Shown here one piece after another: positions 26,320 through 35,258 of a DNA stretch of 64,000 nucleotides. The stretch is from Alicycliphilus denitrificans_A. Its GTDB lineage: Bacteria; Pseudomonadota; Gammaproteobacteria; Burkholderiales; Burkholderiaceae_C. The first letter of the stretch is position 1, and each line of letters begins with the position of its first letter. The stretch lies in contig NZ_CP126238.1 of the NCBI RefSeq assembly GCF_044792555.1, positions 2,046,001-2,110,000 of the forward strand, read 5' to 3'. The notes below the pieces were generated by a model. The model was given only the letters and a program-made list of their open reading frames with translations, made no database searches and was not told the origin of the DNA. Made by a program: the position numbers and the translations under genes.

Positions 26320-26412
26320 CGGGTGGCGGCTCGCACGTGTCAGCGCTAGGCATTGAAGACCTTGAAAATTTTGAACTATCCTGTCAAGGGTTGCCGAAAA
26401 TTGGTCCCAACC

Positions 26413-26526
26413 ATGTCTACAAGCCCCAGTGAGGGAGAAATCCTCACCATCAAGCAGGTCGCTGACTACCTGAAGGTCACGGAGCGCACGATCTACCGCC
26501 TGCCCACGCAGGTGAGCCGGAACTGA
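26413..26526 (+). pseudogene. Truncated excisionase-type HTH gene
   Basis: The 37-codon frame MSTSPSEGEILTIKQVADYL-KVTERTIYRL is the N-terminal half of an excisionase-family helix-turn-helix (MerR-like) protein. After the recognition helix it breaks into PTQVSRN and a stop instead of the expected wing. Deletion or recombination at about 26508 seems likely. Confidence 0.6.
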
Positions 26527-26681
26527 TCAACCACGGCAAAGACACCCACCCCAAGGCCAGATTGCAGGCCATGGCGACCGGGTACAAGGAGACATCCGAC
26601 GGCCCAACCCTGATGGGGAAGATTGGCATCCAGGCCATACGTGCCGCCTGTCCGCACTTTGCCGCCTGGCTGACTCGTTTA
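26527..26681 (+). pseudogene. Fragment of an unknown gene, interrupted by an IS5/IS427 element
   Basis: An open frame here (KARLQAMATGYKETSDGPTL ... ACPHFAAWLTRL) continues after the IS at 27531 as EALGANPNGERY when the IS and one TTA copy are removed. The family is not recognised and the gene seems truncated at both ends. Confidence 0.35.
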
Positions 26682-27527
26682 GAACCTGTTCACGATCTTT
26701 TCCCAAGAGAGAATGGCGGGGTGAGAAGCAAGAAGTACCCCAGCGACATCACGCGCGAGCAGTTCGCGCGGATCAGCCCCTTGCTGGAGCGGGCGCGCAA
26801 AAAGACCAAGCCGCGCACCGTGGACCTTTACGAGGTGTGGTGCGCCGTGCTGTACCTGCTGCGAACGGGCTGCCAATGGCGGGCATTGCCCAGCGACTTT
26901 CCCAAGTGGCGCACGGTGCATTCGTACTTCGCCCAATGGAGTGAGCCCGACGATGCGGGCGTGAGCCTGCTGCAGCGGGCACTCAAAAAATCAGGTTGGC
27001 GCGGCCCGAGAGAAACTGGGGCGCAGCGCTTGCAGCGCGCTCTTGATCGTGGACGCGCAGAGCGTGAAGAACACGGACACAGCGGCCCTGAAAGGCTATG
27101 ACGCAGGCAAGAAGGTCTCGGGGATCAAGCGCCACATTGCGGTGGACACGCAAGGCCTGCCGCACGCCGTGGCGCTGACCACGGCCAACGTCACGGATCG
27201 CAAGGGGGCGTTGCAGGCACTGCAGCGCTGCAAGCCGCACTTGAGCGCAGTGCAAAGTCTGCTGGCCGACAGCGACTATGTGGGCCAGCCCTTTGCTCAA
27301 GGCGTGCGCGAGATCCTGGGCGGGCATGTGACGGTGCAGATTGCCAAGCGCAGCGAACTGCACACCTTTCAGGTCCTGCCCAAACGCTGGATCGTTGAGC
27401 GCAGCTTTGCCTGGCTGGACAAGAACAGGCGGCTGTGGAAGAACTGCGAGCGCAAACTCAACACCAGCTTGCAGTTCGTTCACCTTGCATTCCTGGCCTT
27501 GCTTCTGCGGAGATCATGAACAGGTTC
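26682..27527 (+). mobile_element. IS5-family (IS427/IS1031-like) element, 846 bp
   Basis: The ends are GAACCTGTTCACGATCT and, inverted, GAACCTGTTCATGATCT, with target duplication TTA at 26679-26681 and 27528-27530, the TNA type used by this group. It contains the two transposase frames. Confidence 0.92.
26721..27519 (+). CDS. IS427/IS1031-like transposase in two frames (OrfA/OrfB)
   Basis: The first frame starts at GTG 26721 (VRSKKYPSDITREQFARISP) and carries the DUF4096 N-terminal domain to ALKK. The catalytic part reads in another frame (LIVDAQSVKNTDTAALKGYD with the first Asp, LLADSDYVGQPFAQGV with the second, and RWIVERSFAWLDKNRRLWKN with Glu) to a stop at 27519. The frames cross at an A6 run (26985-26990), where relatives read ALK-NQVGAAREKLG. 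This is consistent with either programmed frameshifting, known for this group, or one indel. The terminal repeats are intact. Confidence 0.8.
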
Positions 27528-27530
27528 TTA

Positions 27531-28065
27531 GAGGCCTTGGGGGCGAATCCTAATGGCGAGCGATACAGGCTGTCTTTGAGGTCTTTTGCACCTTGTTCGG
27601 CGTATTCAGGGCATCTGCCTTGGTGCTCTCATAGAAGGTATATGTGGCCCAAAACCTTTAGGAACGGGAATGCATCAGTCTGGCTTGTGCCAAATGCGAT
27701 GCACAGAAAAGAGGGCAAAAACGGGCACGAGCCGTGCGAGCCATTGTTGGCGCCCAAAACGACTCTTGCCGGCCAAGCGTTGGATCAGGGTAATCACGTG
27801 TTCGACGATTTTTCACTTTTGACCAATGCGCTTCGCGAGGTTGTCGCACTGCCAGACGTTGCTCTGCGCGTTCTCGTACCTGCGATCTGGTCGACGGGGT
27901 CTGCATGCGGCATACTCCCCATAAATACAGCACGGACAGTGGGGAGAGCGGCGGTAATGAGCGCGAGCTGTGCCATGGCTGGGTGTTTTCGTTGATGCCT
28001 TGGCTCCTAGCGGCTTTCGCAGGCTTTTAGCCGGCGCTAGGCGCTTCCCGTCGCGGGACATAAAA
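27531..28065. other. Stretch with no convincing gene before the methyltransferase
   Basis: Frames exist on both strands but none has family resemblance. The first part may continue the unknown interrupted gene. The promoter of the following defence operon should lie near its end. No clear sigma-70 elements were picked out. Confidence 0.4.
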
Positions 28066-29376
28066 ATGAAATTTATAGACTTGTTCGCGGGCTGCGGCGG
28101 GTTGTCGCTCGGCCTTACGCAAGCCGGGATGAGCGGCGTGTTTGCTATCGAACGCGACGCAATGGCATTTAGGACCTTTGCAGCCAACTTTGTTGGAACT
28201 TCCGCGGCCAGCTCTATGCCCTTTGAATGGCCTGATTGGCTCGAAAAGAAGGCGTGGGGCATTGACGACCTGCTCGATCTTCATGCCGGTGAATTGCAGG
28301 GTCTCCGCGGTTCAGTTCAAGTGATCGCGGGGGGGCCTCCTTGCCAGGGCTTTAGCACGGCGGGGAGGCGGAACGAAGACGATCCTCGGAACCAAATGTT
28401 CCTGAGGTACGCGAAGGTCGTCGACGCAGTTCGCCCCCTCGGTCTGATCCTTGAGAACGTTCCTGGAATGAAGATCGCGCACGCCAAGAAGTCATCGGGT
28501 GCCGCGACGAGCCACGGGGCAGAGTCCTACTACGAGAAGGCCAAAGCGACACTCGAGGCCATTGGATACGACGTACTCGGTCAGGTACTTCATGCGGATC
28601 GTTTCGGCGTGCCGCAACGGAGGCCTCGCTTGATCGTCATTGGGATTCGCCGTGATCTGGCGTTTTTCCTTGAGGGCGGTGCCTCGCGCGTGTTCGCGAT
28701 CATCGAGGAACAAAGGAAAGCGCATCTTGTCCGCTTGGGCCTTGAGGAACAGATATCGGCTGCGGACGCGATCTCTGACTTGGAAATGTCACATCGAGGG
28801 ACAACGCCATGTCTCGACGAGGAGTCGCCTAAGGGATTCTCGGAAATCGTTTACCACCGGCCGTCGACGAACTACCAGCGCCTTATGCATGCAGGGCATG
28901 AGGGCAAGCCGATGAATAGCATGCGGTTGGCTCGCCATCGGGACGATGTGACGCAACGGTTTTCAAAAATACTGGCTGCAGCGCCGCGCGGTGTTCGCAT
29001 GAATGAATCGCTTCGGGAGCAGTTTGGCCTTCGCAAGCATCGAATCTATCCAATGGCAGCCGGAGATCCCGCGCCGACCATGACCACTCTTCCCGATGAC
29101 GTCTTGCACTACGGCGCTCCGCGCATCCTGACCGTGCGCGAGACGGCGAGACTGCAATCCTTCCCGGATTGGTTTGTGTTCTTGGGCAAATACACGACCG
29201 GAGGTCATCTACGAACCAAAGAATGCCCGCGGTATACACAGGTTGGCAACGCCGTTCCGCCGCTGCTTGCTCGAGCCATTGGTCACGCGATGTCAGTCGC
29301 GCTCGGTGAAGCTGAGGCAGCACTTCTTGCCCACTCCGCCTCGTTGCGGGAGAAGGTTGAACTCCAACATGCTTGA
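28066..29376 (+). CDS. druM: DNA (cytosine-5) methyltransferase, DruM-like
   Basis: This 436-residue C5-methyltransferase makes 5-methylcytosine from SAM. Visible motifs in order: I FIDLFAGCGGLSLGL (residues 3-17), IV GGPPCQGFSTAGRR with the catalytic Cys (about 89-102), VI LILENVPGM (ENV), VIII QRRPRLIVIGIR, IX TVRETARLQSFPDWF, and X QVGNAVPPLLARAIG. The start at 28066 puts motif I at the usual place; the longer frame from 27970 is unlikely. It is the first gene of a four-gene operon with the DruF-, DruG- and DruE-like genes, the layout of type II Druantia, where this gene is called DruM. Target sequence not predictable. Confidence 0.92.
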   Translation: MKFIDLFAGCGGLSLGLTQAGMSGVFAIERDAMAFRTFAANFVGTSAASSMPFEWPDWLEKKAWGIDDLLDLHAGELQGLRGSVQVIAGGPPCQGFSTAGRRNEDDPRNQMFLRYAKVVDAVRPLGLILENVPGMKIAHAKKSSGAATSHGAESYYEKAKATLEAIGYDVLGQVLHADRFGVPQRRPRLIVIGIRRDLAFFLEGGASRVFAIIEEQRKAHLVRLGLEEQISAADAISDLEMSHRGTTPCLDEESPKGFSEIVYHRPSTNYQRLMHAGHEGKPMNSMRLARHRDDVTQRFSKILAAAPRGVRMNESLREQFGLRKHRIYPMAAGDPAPTMTTLPDDVLHYGAPRILTVRETARLQSFPDWFVFLGKYTTGGHLRTKECPRYTQVGNAVPPLLARAIGHAMSVALGEAEAALLAHSASLREKVELQHA

Positions 29377-29388
29377 GTATCTGCGGTG

Positions 29389-29505
29389 ATGTCAACGGAC
29401 TTGGGCGATGCACTGCCTATCGTCTGGTGCGATTCATATCGCGCCGCGGTTCTTTGTGTATCCAGACGGCGACCACTGATGCGCAAGGCGCTTTGTACGA
29501 GCTGA
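29389..29505 (+). other. Possible 38-codon ORF between druM-like and druF-like genes
   Basis: MSTDLGDALPIVWCDSYRAA begins 12 bp after the methyltransferase stop and ends 8 bp before the ATG at 29514. It could be a short coupling ORF, or the true start of the next protein if a frameshift exists at about 29500. Only a weak ribosome site precedes it. Confidence 0.3.
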
Positions 29506-29513
29506 GTGGGCAG

Positions 29514-32348
29514 ATGAGTCAAGCAGAATCGCTCGCTCGAGACAAGGTTGCCTCAGCGGATTGGTCATTGGCCGATTGGAATGCGGCGCTCATTCGACAA
29601 ATCTTCATGCGGCCTGAGCGCGCTTCGACTAGTCTTAGTCGTGTCGATACCACCGGCCGGTTACTTCGAAAAGTCGCTGGGGAAGCCGACGGGGAGGTTG
29701 CAAAGCGGCGCTTTATTGCTGCATTCGGCGACGATCCGGCCCGAATCAAGAGCCAATACATCTGGTCACAGTCGATCCCTGCTATTACACAGCGAGATGG
29801 AATTCCGCCAACATTCGCTGCCCTATACCTCACGCTCTTGGCCGCGAGTGCGGATGACAGCACGTTCGAAGACGGAAACTTCCGGAACAGATTCTCGAAG
29901 CTGTTGGGTTGTCCCGATCTTGCTACGTTTGGATTTGGGGAATTGCCGAGGCTCTGGCTGCACTTTGCTGAATGGACGCGATCCCGTCAACGGAGTAAGC
30001 GAGACTGCGCCCGACTATTGCTGCCAGATCCACACCACGAGAAGCTGATCGGCCAGTCGAAACGGCTCGCGTTCCCGACGTATCGCGATGAGTTGCAGCT
30101 TCGAGCGACGTTGAAGAAGAGCGGTCTGGACTCCGACGCCAGCTTTGCTTCGGTGAGCTCAGTGGTGCATGCGCGCCTCACGGCGTTCAGCAGCAACTTT
30201 CGGGAAGAGTTGACTACCTTCCATCAGTTCGTCGCAAGAGGGCGACAGTTGGAAGCATACGAGAGCCCGTTTTGGGGGGCGATAAGGGACATCCGGCAGG
30301 AGAGCGAGGAAGAGCGGGCAGAGGCTTATGGACGATTCTGCATACTGCTGGATGCTTCCGACCCTAGAAATCTCGAGTACTGCCTGCTCTCTGACAGCCG
30401 CGGCCTGCGATCAATGGCTGAAGGTGAGCGCATCGTTCTTGATAGACCGCAGGGGAGTTATTGCCTCATGTGGCGGGATCCAGCCGGAACGCTGGCGATT
30501 GATGCCATCGCAGCAAGAGCGGCCCAGCATCGTGATCTCGCGCGCTCTCGTGTCGGCACCGCACTTCTGGCTGGGTGCGTCGTGTTCTTCCCTAACTCGG
30601 TCGGCCGTTTGACGACGGACGGCGAGTACTACGACAACGGCCCTGTGGCACTCGTCAGTCGCCTTGAATACTCCGACCGGCTCACCGCGACATGCCGCGA
30701 GCTTGGAGTCAGATGGCTTGGTGCTTCCGCGCATGATGCGAATGGCGAGTGGAGAACGATGGTTTTTCCGTCGATTGGCCGCGCTTCTCTCGATCGCCTA
30801 TCCGCGCTCTTGCCTCAGGTTGCCAAGGGGCTTGCGAGAAGTAGCTGGCGGCCTCCGCGTCCGAGGTTGAGCGGTGGCGCTTGGTTTGGCCAGGCGTTGC
30901 TGCTAAACCCAGCGAGCAATCCGGTAGTGCACATGGAGGACTGCGAGGCAGGCCGATTTGCTCTAATCGATGAGACAGGCAGGGAGATCAGCGCAGGCGC
31001 ACTCGTCGTGATGGGCGACGGACTTTGCATTCCTCCTGCCATGCTGGTTGATGCTCGACAAATTGCCGCCTGCCGCTATGTGTTGGAACTCGGAGCGGAC
31101 AGAGAGAGCGTCTTAGAAGTGCCAGTTGTGACAGAAATTCCTAGCCTGGACTGTCGACAGGTCGGGGACCGTGGCGCGTGGTTGTCTGATGGGCCGAATG
31201 GATCCCTATCGAGCCTTGAGCTCTTGCGTCCCCTTCCTAGGACCGTAGTTGACCTTGCGCGTCAACGTCCTTTGACTGGCGCCTGGCCGCTGCTCGAGCC
31301 GACATCTACCGCTTCGATTGCGCCCTGTGCACCTGTGAAACAAAGCCAACCTCAACAACCATTTGGTTGGCTCACTGAAGTGCTCGCACTTAGGTATGCG
31401 AGGCGTACAAGCCTACCATTTAGCGAGCTCCGATCGCATCTCGATATGGTGGCAGCAGCGACCGACATTTCGCCCTGGGTAGTCAGGCGGCTCCTACTGG
31501 CGGGGTGTTGGCTACGATCTGTTGAAAGGCGAACTTCGCCGTTTCCTACACTGACCCTCGCAGACCGGATGATTTCTTGCAGAAGCGTGAATGGGCGATC
31601 GGTCGCGCGAATATCTGGCATGTTTCAAGAGGCTGAGCTCCGCGACTTGAAGCAGGCGCTCCATCCAACGGAGAGCATCAGCAGAATTGGATCCGATGAA
31701 CTACAAGCCGTAATTGGTTGCCTTGAAGTTTCTTTCGACTCCATGCATCGGGCTCGTGAGATGGCGAACCGTCATGACCTCATCTGGATCGAGCAAGAGG
31801 CTCCGTGGAACCCGATGGCTGGCATGCTATTGCCGACTAGCGAGATTGGTTTTCGCGAAGTCATGCGACCTAATCTCTTGTTGGAAGAATGGGATTGCAA
31901 AGCGCGCCTTTGGCTCGAGGCTAGGGCTGTGACGGAGGAGCCTGCGCTCGGAGCTCTATTCAAGGCACAAGGCAATCAGAGAAACACCTTTTGGATTAAA
32001 TCCAAAGACGGGTTCTTTGCTACCGACAGCAGTTCATGGGCTTGGCTCGTACACACACTGGAAATCGAAGGATCGCTTGGCAGACTTTCGGTGAACGGCG
32101 ACGTGTCTTGGTCTGAAAGAATCATGTCCTTGCCGAGCACCCTGTGCAGATGGTGGTTACATCTGGGAGGGGGGTGCGTCGGCATCGACTCCCAAGGAGC
32201 CTTGGTGTTCATAGGAGGGAGTGCCAAGTCCATTTGGGAGGGTGTGGCAATTCGCACACCTGATCACCCGGCGATTCTCGCAGAGGCTTATCGTTGTTTT
32301 GAGCGGAGGGCGCTGGCACTGAGAATTCGTCGAAGGCGTCCGAGCTAG
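29514..32348 (+). CDS. druF: Large uncharacterised defence protein, DruF-like
   Basis: This 944-residue protein from ATG 29514 (a TTG at 29373 overlapping the methyltransferase stop would give 991) has no motif I can name. It looks globular and mixed alpha/beta, with many Arg/Trp. No Walker, nuclease, membrane or signal features stand out. A possible winged-helix-like segment is SLPFSELRSHLDMVAAATD followed by WVVRRLLLAGCWLRSVE (about residues 635-675). The call rests on order and size: methyltransferase, about 950-residue protein, about 940-residue coiled-coil protein and giant DUF1998 helicase are DruM-F-G-E of Druantia type II. Function in the complex is unknown. Confidence 0.65.
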   Translation: MSQAESLARDKVASADWSLADWNAALIRQIFMRPERASTSLSRVDTTGRLLRKVAGEADGEVAKRRFIAAFGDDPARIKSQYIWSQSIPAITQRDGIPPTFAALYLTLLAASADDSTFEDGNFRNRFSKLLGCPDLATFGFGELPRLWLHFAEWTRSRQRSKRDCARLLLPDPHHEKLIGQSKRLAFPTYRDELQLRATLKKSGLDSDASFASVSSVVHARLTAFSSNFREELTTFHQFVARGRQLEAYESPFWGAIRDIRQESEEERAEAYGRFCILLDASDPRNLEYCLLSDSRGLRSMAEGERIVLDRPQGSYCLMWRDPAGTLAIDAIAARAAQHRDLARSRVGTALLAGCVVFFPNSVGRLTTDGEYYDNGPVALVSRLEYSDRLTATCRELGVRWLGASAHDANGEWRTMVFPSIGRASLDRLSALLPQVAKGLARSSWRPPRPRLSGGAWFGQALLLNPASNPVVHMEDCEAGRFALIDETGREISAGALVVMGDGLCIPPAMLVDARQIAACRYVLELGADRESVLEVPVVTEIPSLDCRQVGDRGAWLSDGPNGSLSSLELLRPLPRTVVDLARQRPLTGAWPLLEPTSTASIAPCAPVKQSQPQQPFGWLTEVLALRYARRTSLPFSELRSHLDMVAAATDISPWVVRRLLLAGCWLRSVERRTSPFPTLTLADRMISCRSVNGRSVARISGMFQEAELRDLKQALHPTESISRIGSDELQAVIGCLEVSFDSMHRAREMANRHDLIWIEQEAPWNPMAGMLLPTSEIGFREVMRPNLLLEEWDCKARLWLEARAVTEEPALGALFKAQGNQRNTFWIKSKDGFFATDSSSWAWLVHTLEIEGSLGRLSVNGDVSWSERIMSLPSTLCRWWLHLGGGCVGIDSQGALVFIGGSAKSIWEGVAIRTPDHPAILAEAYRCFERRALALRIRRRRPS

Positions 32349-32441
32349 GGGCGGTCGTCGCGCATAGCGTCAAGATCGCGTCCGAGTTAGAGGGTCTTCG
32401 AATCGGAGTCAGCAGAAGTCACCAAAAAACAGGGGAGTGAG

Positions 32442-35258
32442 ATGAACGGTACGAGAGGCGTTGCAAAGCAGAGGTTGAAGCTCATGTTCACCGATGGGCC
32501 TGATGACCACGAATTGCTTCGATGCATCAATGCAGTTAAGAAGAAGCTGGTGGCAGCTGGCGCCAAGGCTGATAACCTTCCCACGAAGGCTGAGCAGATC
32601 GTTGAGTTCGTGGCAGGACTGCGCCCTAACGCGATGGACGTCGTGCGGGAGTGGTTCAGGAGAAATTCCAGTCCCGCCGACCGCGCCCAGTTGACCGATG
32701 CGCTTGCGACGATTGAGTTGGGCGTATCCGCCTCGGAAGCAGCCAGCCTAGGCAAGGAGTTCTGGCGTGCTGTCCTCCTAGAGTTCGTTAAGGCGGACGT
32801 TGCCCCAGGAGTGAAGGACTTCCTCGGTGGTAAGCAGCCGGAGGCGGTCGTCGAGGCGGAAAGTTCAGCGTCGCCAGACACTATGCCAAGACTCACGACC
32901 TCTGAGGACGCCGACGCATGCTTGGCCATCGCTTCAGGCAATCAAACCGCCTATGCCGGCCGATTCCTGCCGACGCTTGTCAGCGGCATCATTTCTGCAC
33001 TTTCGGGAGATCGTGCAGAGGCCGACAAGGTAGTGACGCTCTTCGAGGGTGATGCTGATCCTGTCATCAAGAGATTCTCCAATGTCGTCTCATCCATCGG
33101 CCAAAGGCGCATTCGCCCTGCGAATCCTGGGTTCCAGATGCGTGAGCGACGCAACTTCACCGACTTGGAGCTGGACGATCCGCAGGCGTATCCAGTTTTC
33201 GGGCACGTCAAGAGCGTCCTTGCGACAGGACAAATCTTCGTCAAAGTCACCGGATTGGTCATCGACGGCGACCTAGTACTCCTGTCGCCTGAACAGGCAC
33301 GCGAGCTTTTTCCGATCCATGGCGACGTGACTGGATTTTTCAGCGTGGTCGGAGGCGGATGGAAAGCCTCTAGGGAAGGCATCTGGCGAGTCGAACATCG
33401 CAGCAGTGAAAAAAGTGCTCACTATGTGATCGTGGAGGAGTTGGCGCGAGCCTACGAGGTGGTGCAAGTACCTTTCAATTCCAATGATCCAGATGCGATC
33501 CGGGGCTGGTTAACCGCTAGCTACAAAGGGCGTGATGAGGTACTTCCGGTCTTCCAAACTTTGGATCGCCTGATTTTCAAACTGCCTGGGGATGCGAGCA
33601 ATCCTGCCAAGTTCAACTTCGACACGCCTCTCGACTCCTACGCGTCGCACTCAGCGGCGCGCACTGCTGATGGACGGGTCGTGTCGATCGATCCATTCCC
33701 TGCGTCTAATCAACGGTTCGACTGTGCGCCTGCGACCACCTGGATAAAGCGCCTTCTGCGGGAGGGGGCTGCAGTTGGAGGTTTTCCGGTCCTCACGAAG
33801 GCGCAGGTTGGCGCACTTGTCGACTTTGTATCCAGCAAGGCGGATCCTTCTACAACGAGCTCCTACCGCCGCGCTCAAGCCAGCCTTGAAGCTTCTTTCG
33901 ATACACGAGCAGAAATCGAAGAAGCCATCGGCTTGCTGCTCGAGATTCCGCGCGTGAAAGAGGCAATAGAGCATGAGAAGAAGGCGGCAGTGGAGGCGCT
34001 TAGACAAGACAAGGAGGGATTGGCAAGTGAAGTCGAGGACCTGCGCTCCAAGAAGCGCGAGCTCCTCGGTGAGATTGAGAAACAGCGAAAGTCTCACCAG
34101 ACTGAATTGGAGCGACTCAAGAAGGCGGCGCATTCGCAGGAGTTGGATCTAGAGCGACGCATGAAGGCCGTCTTCGAGCGTGCCGGCAAGGATGGTGCCG
34201 AGACGCTTGCCCAGGTGTCTCTGATCCGAGCCTTGCTGTCGCCGGGCACGCCTACGGCTGTCCAGCATCTGTCGCAGACCGCGCCGCCAGCACCTGTGAT
34301 CCCTGTCAGTGTTGCCATTCCAGAGACTAATCCTCTCTCGCTGACGACCGCGAGTGAACTGAAGCGTGCCATTAACCGCACAGCGGGGGCCACAGGGCTC
34401 AGCGACATGTTGTTGTCCAGTGTGGTTTCGGCATGCATCGCGACGAGTGTTGTCGGGCTCATAGGTGGCCGGCGCGGTCGAGTCACCACTGCACTAGCGG
34501 ACACGTTGGCCGGGGGAGTTACTTGCGAGGTCTCGATCACCGGGGACATGTTTGGCATCGGTGACCTAATGAAGGCTCCAGCCGTCGTGTGTGCCTTGGG
34601 TTCGACCTCCGCTCTTTCGTTGGGCGACTTCCTCGACCTTCGGAGCGCGACTGGATGTGCTTCCGTCATCGAGCTCCTGGGGGTCAATCGAGCGCCTCCC
34701 GAAACACTACTTCCGGAGTTGCTTGCGCTGGGCCAGGCCCCTAAGCCTGGCATTGGCTGGATCGACAGGAAAGGCGAAATGAGGTGCACGCACTTTGTGG
34801 GGCCCACCGTCTTCCTACTTTCCTTTGTCGATGGTAAGTCGACGTTCCCGTTGCCAGCAACTCTCGCCAGCGCCATTCCGTTGATTCAAGTTGACCATGG
34901 CTGGTTGGGCGAGGGCATCGCGACTCATGCTCCGGTGAGACCCAGCATCGTAAAGACGGCGGGTTGGTGTGGCCTACCCGAAATCGGAGAGGCCTTGGCC
35001 GGAGTTCCCGCCGATTCCGCTGCGCCAGAGGGTGGCGAAGCACGTTTCGCTGAGGCCGCTTCATGTCTAGGTGTTGAAAGAAGCGATGCAATCGCGCATG
35101 GCTTGCTGGCGTTCCGGATTGGCCGGGAAGACCGATCCACGATTGAGGCACGCCTTCCGGCTGGCTCAGCCGATTTAGATGTGTACTTGAAGGCGTTCGA
35201 GTCAATCGAAATTGCGTCACTTGCTAACCAACTCTTTGAGCCGGAAATTGCAGCATGA
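32442..35258 (+). CDS. druG: Coiled-coil defence protein, DruG-like
   Basis: This 938-residue protein has a helical N-terminal half and a long charged coiled coil at about residues 505-590 (KEAIEHEKKAAVEALRQDKE ... ELERLKKAAHSQELDLERRM). A C-terminal domain (about 625-930) follows with Gly/Ala/Ser-rich segments that could be a degenerate nucleotide-binding fold; no clean Walker A is present. GGGGAG precedes the ATG. It begins 93 bp after the DruF-like gene and its stop overlaps the DruE-like start by 4 bp (ATGA), giving translational coupling to the helicase. Assigned by position in the Druantia-type operon. Confidence 0.65.
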   Translation: MNGTRGVAKQRLKLMFTDGPDDHELLRCINAVKKKLVAAGAKADNLPTKAEQIVEFVAGLRPNAMDVVREWFRRNSSPADRAQLTDALATIELGVSASEAASLGKEFWRAVLLEFVKADVAPGVKDFLGGKQPEAVVEAESSASPDTMPRLTTSEDADACLAIASGNQTAYAGRFLPTLVSGIISALSGDRAEADKVVTLFEGDADPVIKRFSNVVSSIGQRRIRPANPGFQMRERRNFTDLELDDPQAYPVFGHVKSVLATGQIFVKVTGLVIDGDLVLLSPEQARELFPIHGDVTGFFSVVGGGWKASREGIWRVEHRSSEKSAHYVIVEELARAYEVVQVPFNSNDPDAIRGWLTASYKGRDEVLPVFQTLDRLIFKLPGDASNPAKFNFDTPLDSYASHSAARTADGRVVSIDPFPASNQRFDCAPATTWIKRLLREGAAVGGFPVLTKAQVGALVDFVSSKADPSTTSSYRRAQASLEASFDTRAEIEEAIGLLLEIPRVKEAIEHEKKAAVEALRQDKEGLASEVEDLRSKKRELLGEIEKQRKSHQTELERLKKAAHSQELDLERRMKAVFERAGKDGAETLAQVSLIRALLSPGTPTAVQHLSQTAPPAPVIPVSVAIPETNPLSLTTASELKRAINRTAGATGLSDMLLSSVVSACIATSVVGLIGGRRGRVTTALADTLAGGVTCEVSITGDMFGIGDLMKAPAVVCALGSTSALSLGDFLDLRSATGCASVIELLGVNRAPPETLLPELLALGQAPKPGIGWIDRKGEMRCTHFVGPTVFLLSFVDGKSTFPLPATLASAIPLIQVDHGWLGEGIATHAPVRPSIVKTAGWCGLPEIGEALAGVPADSAAPEGGEARFAEAASCLGVERSDAIAHGLLAFRIGREDRSTIEARLPAGSADLDVYLKAFESIEIASLANQLFEPEIAA

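Noticed and set aside
27435..27995. 186-codon frame after the IS427-like element
   Set aside because: It begins inside the IS in another frame and shows no family pattern; treated as remnant DNA.
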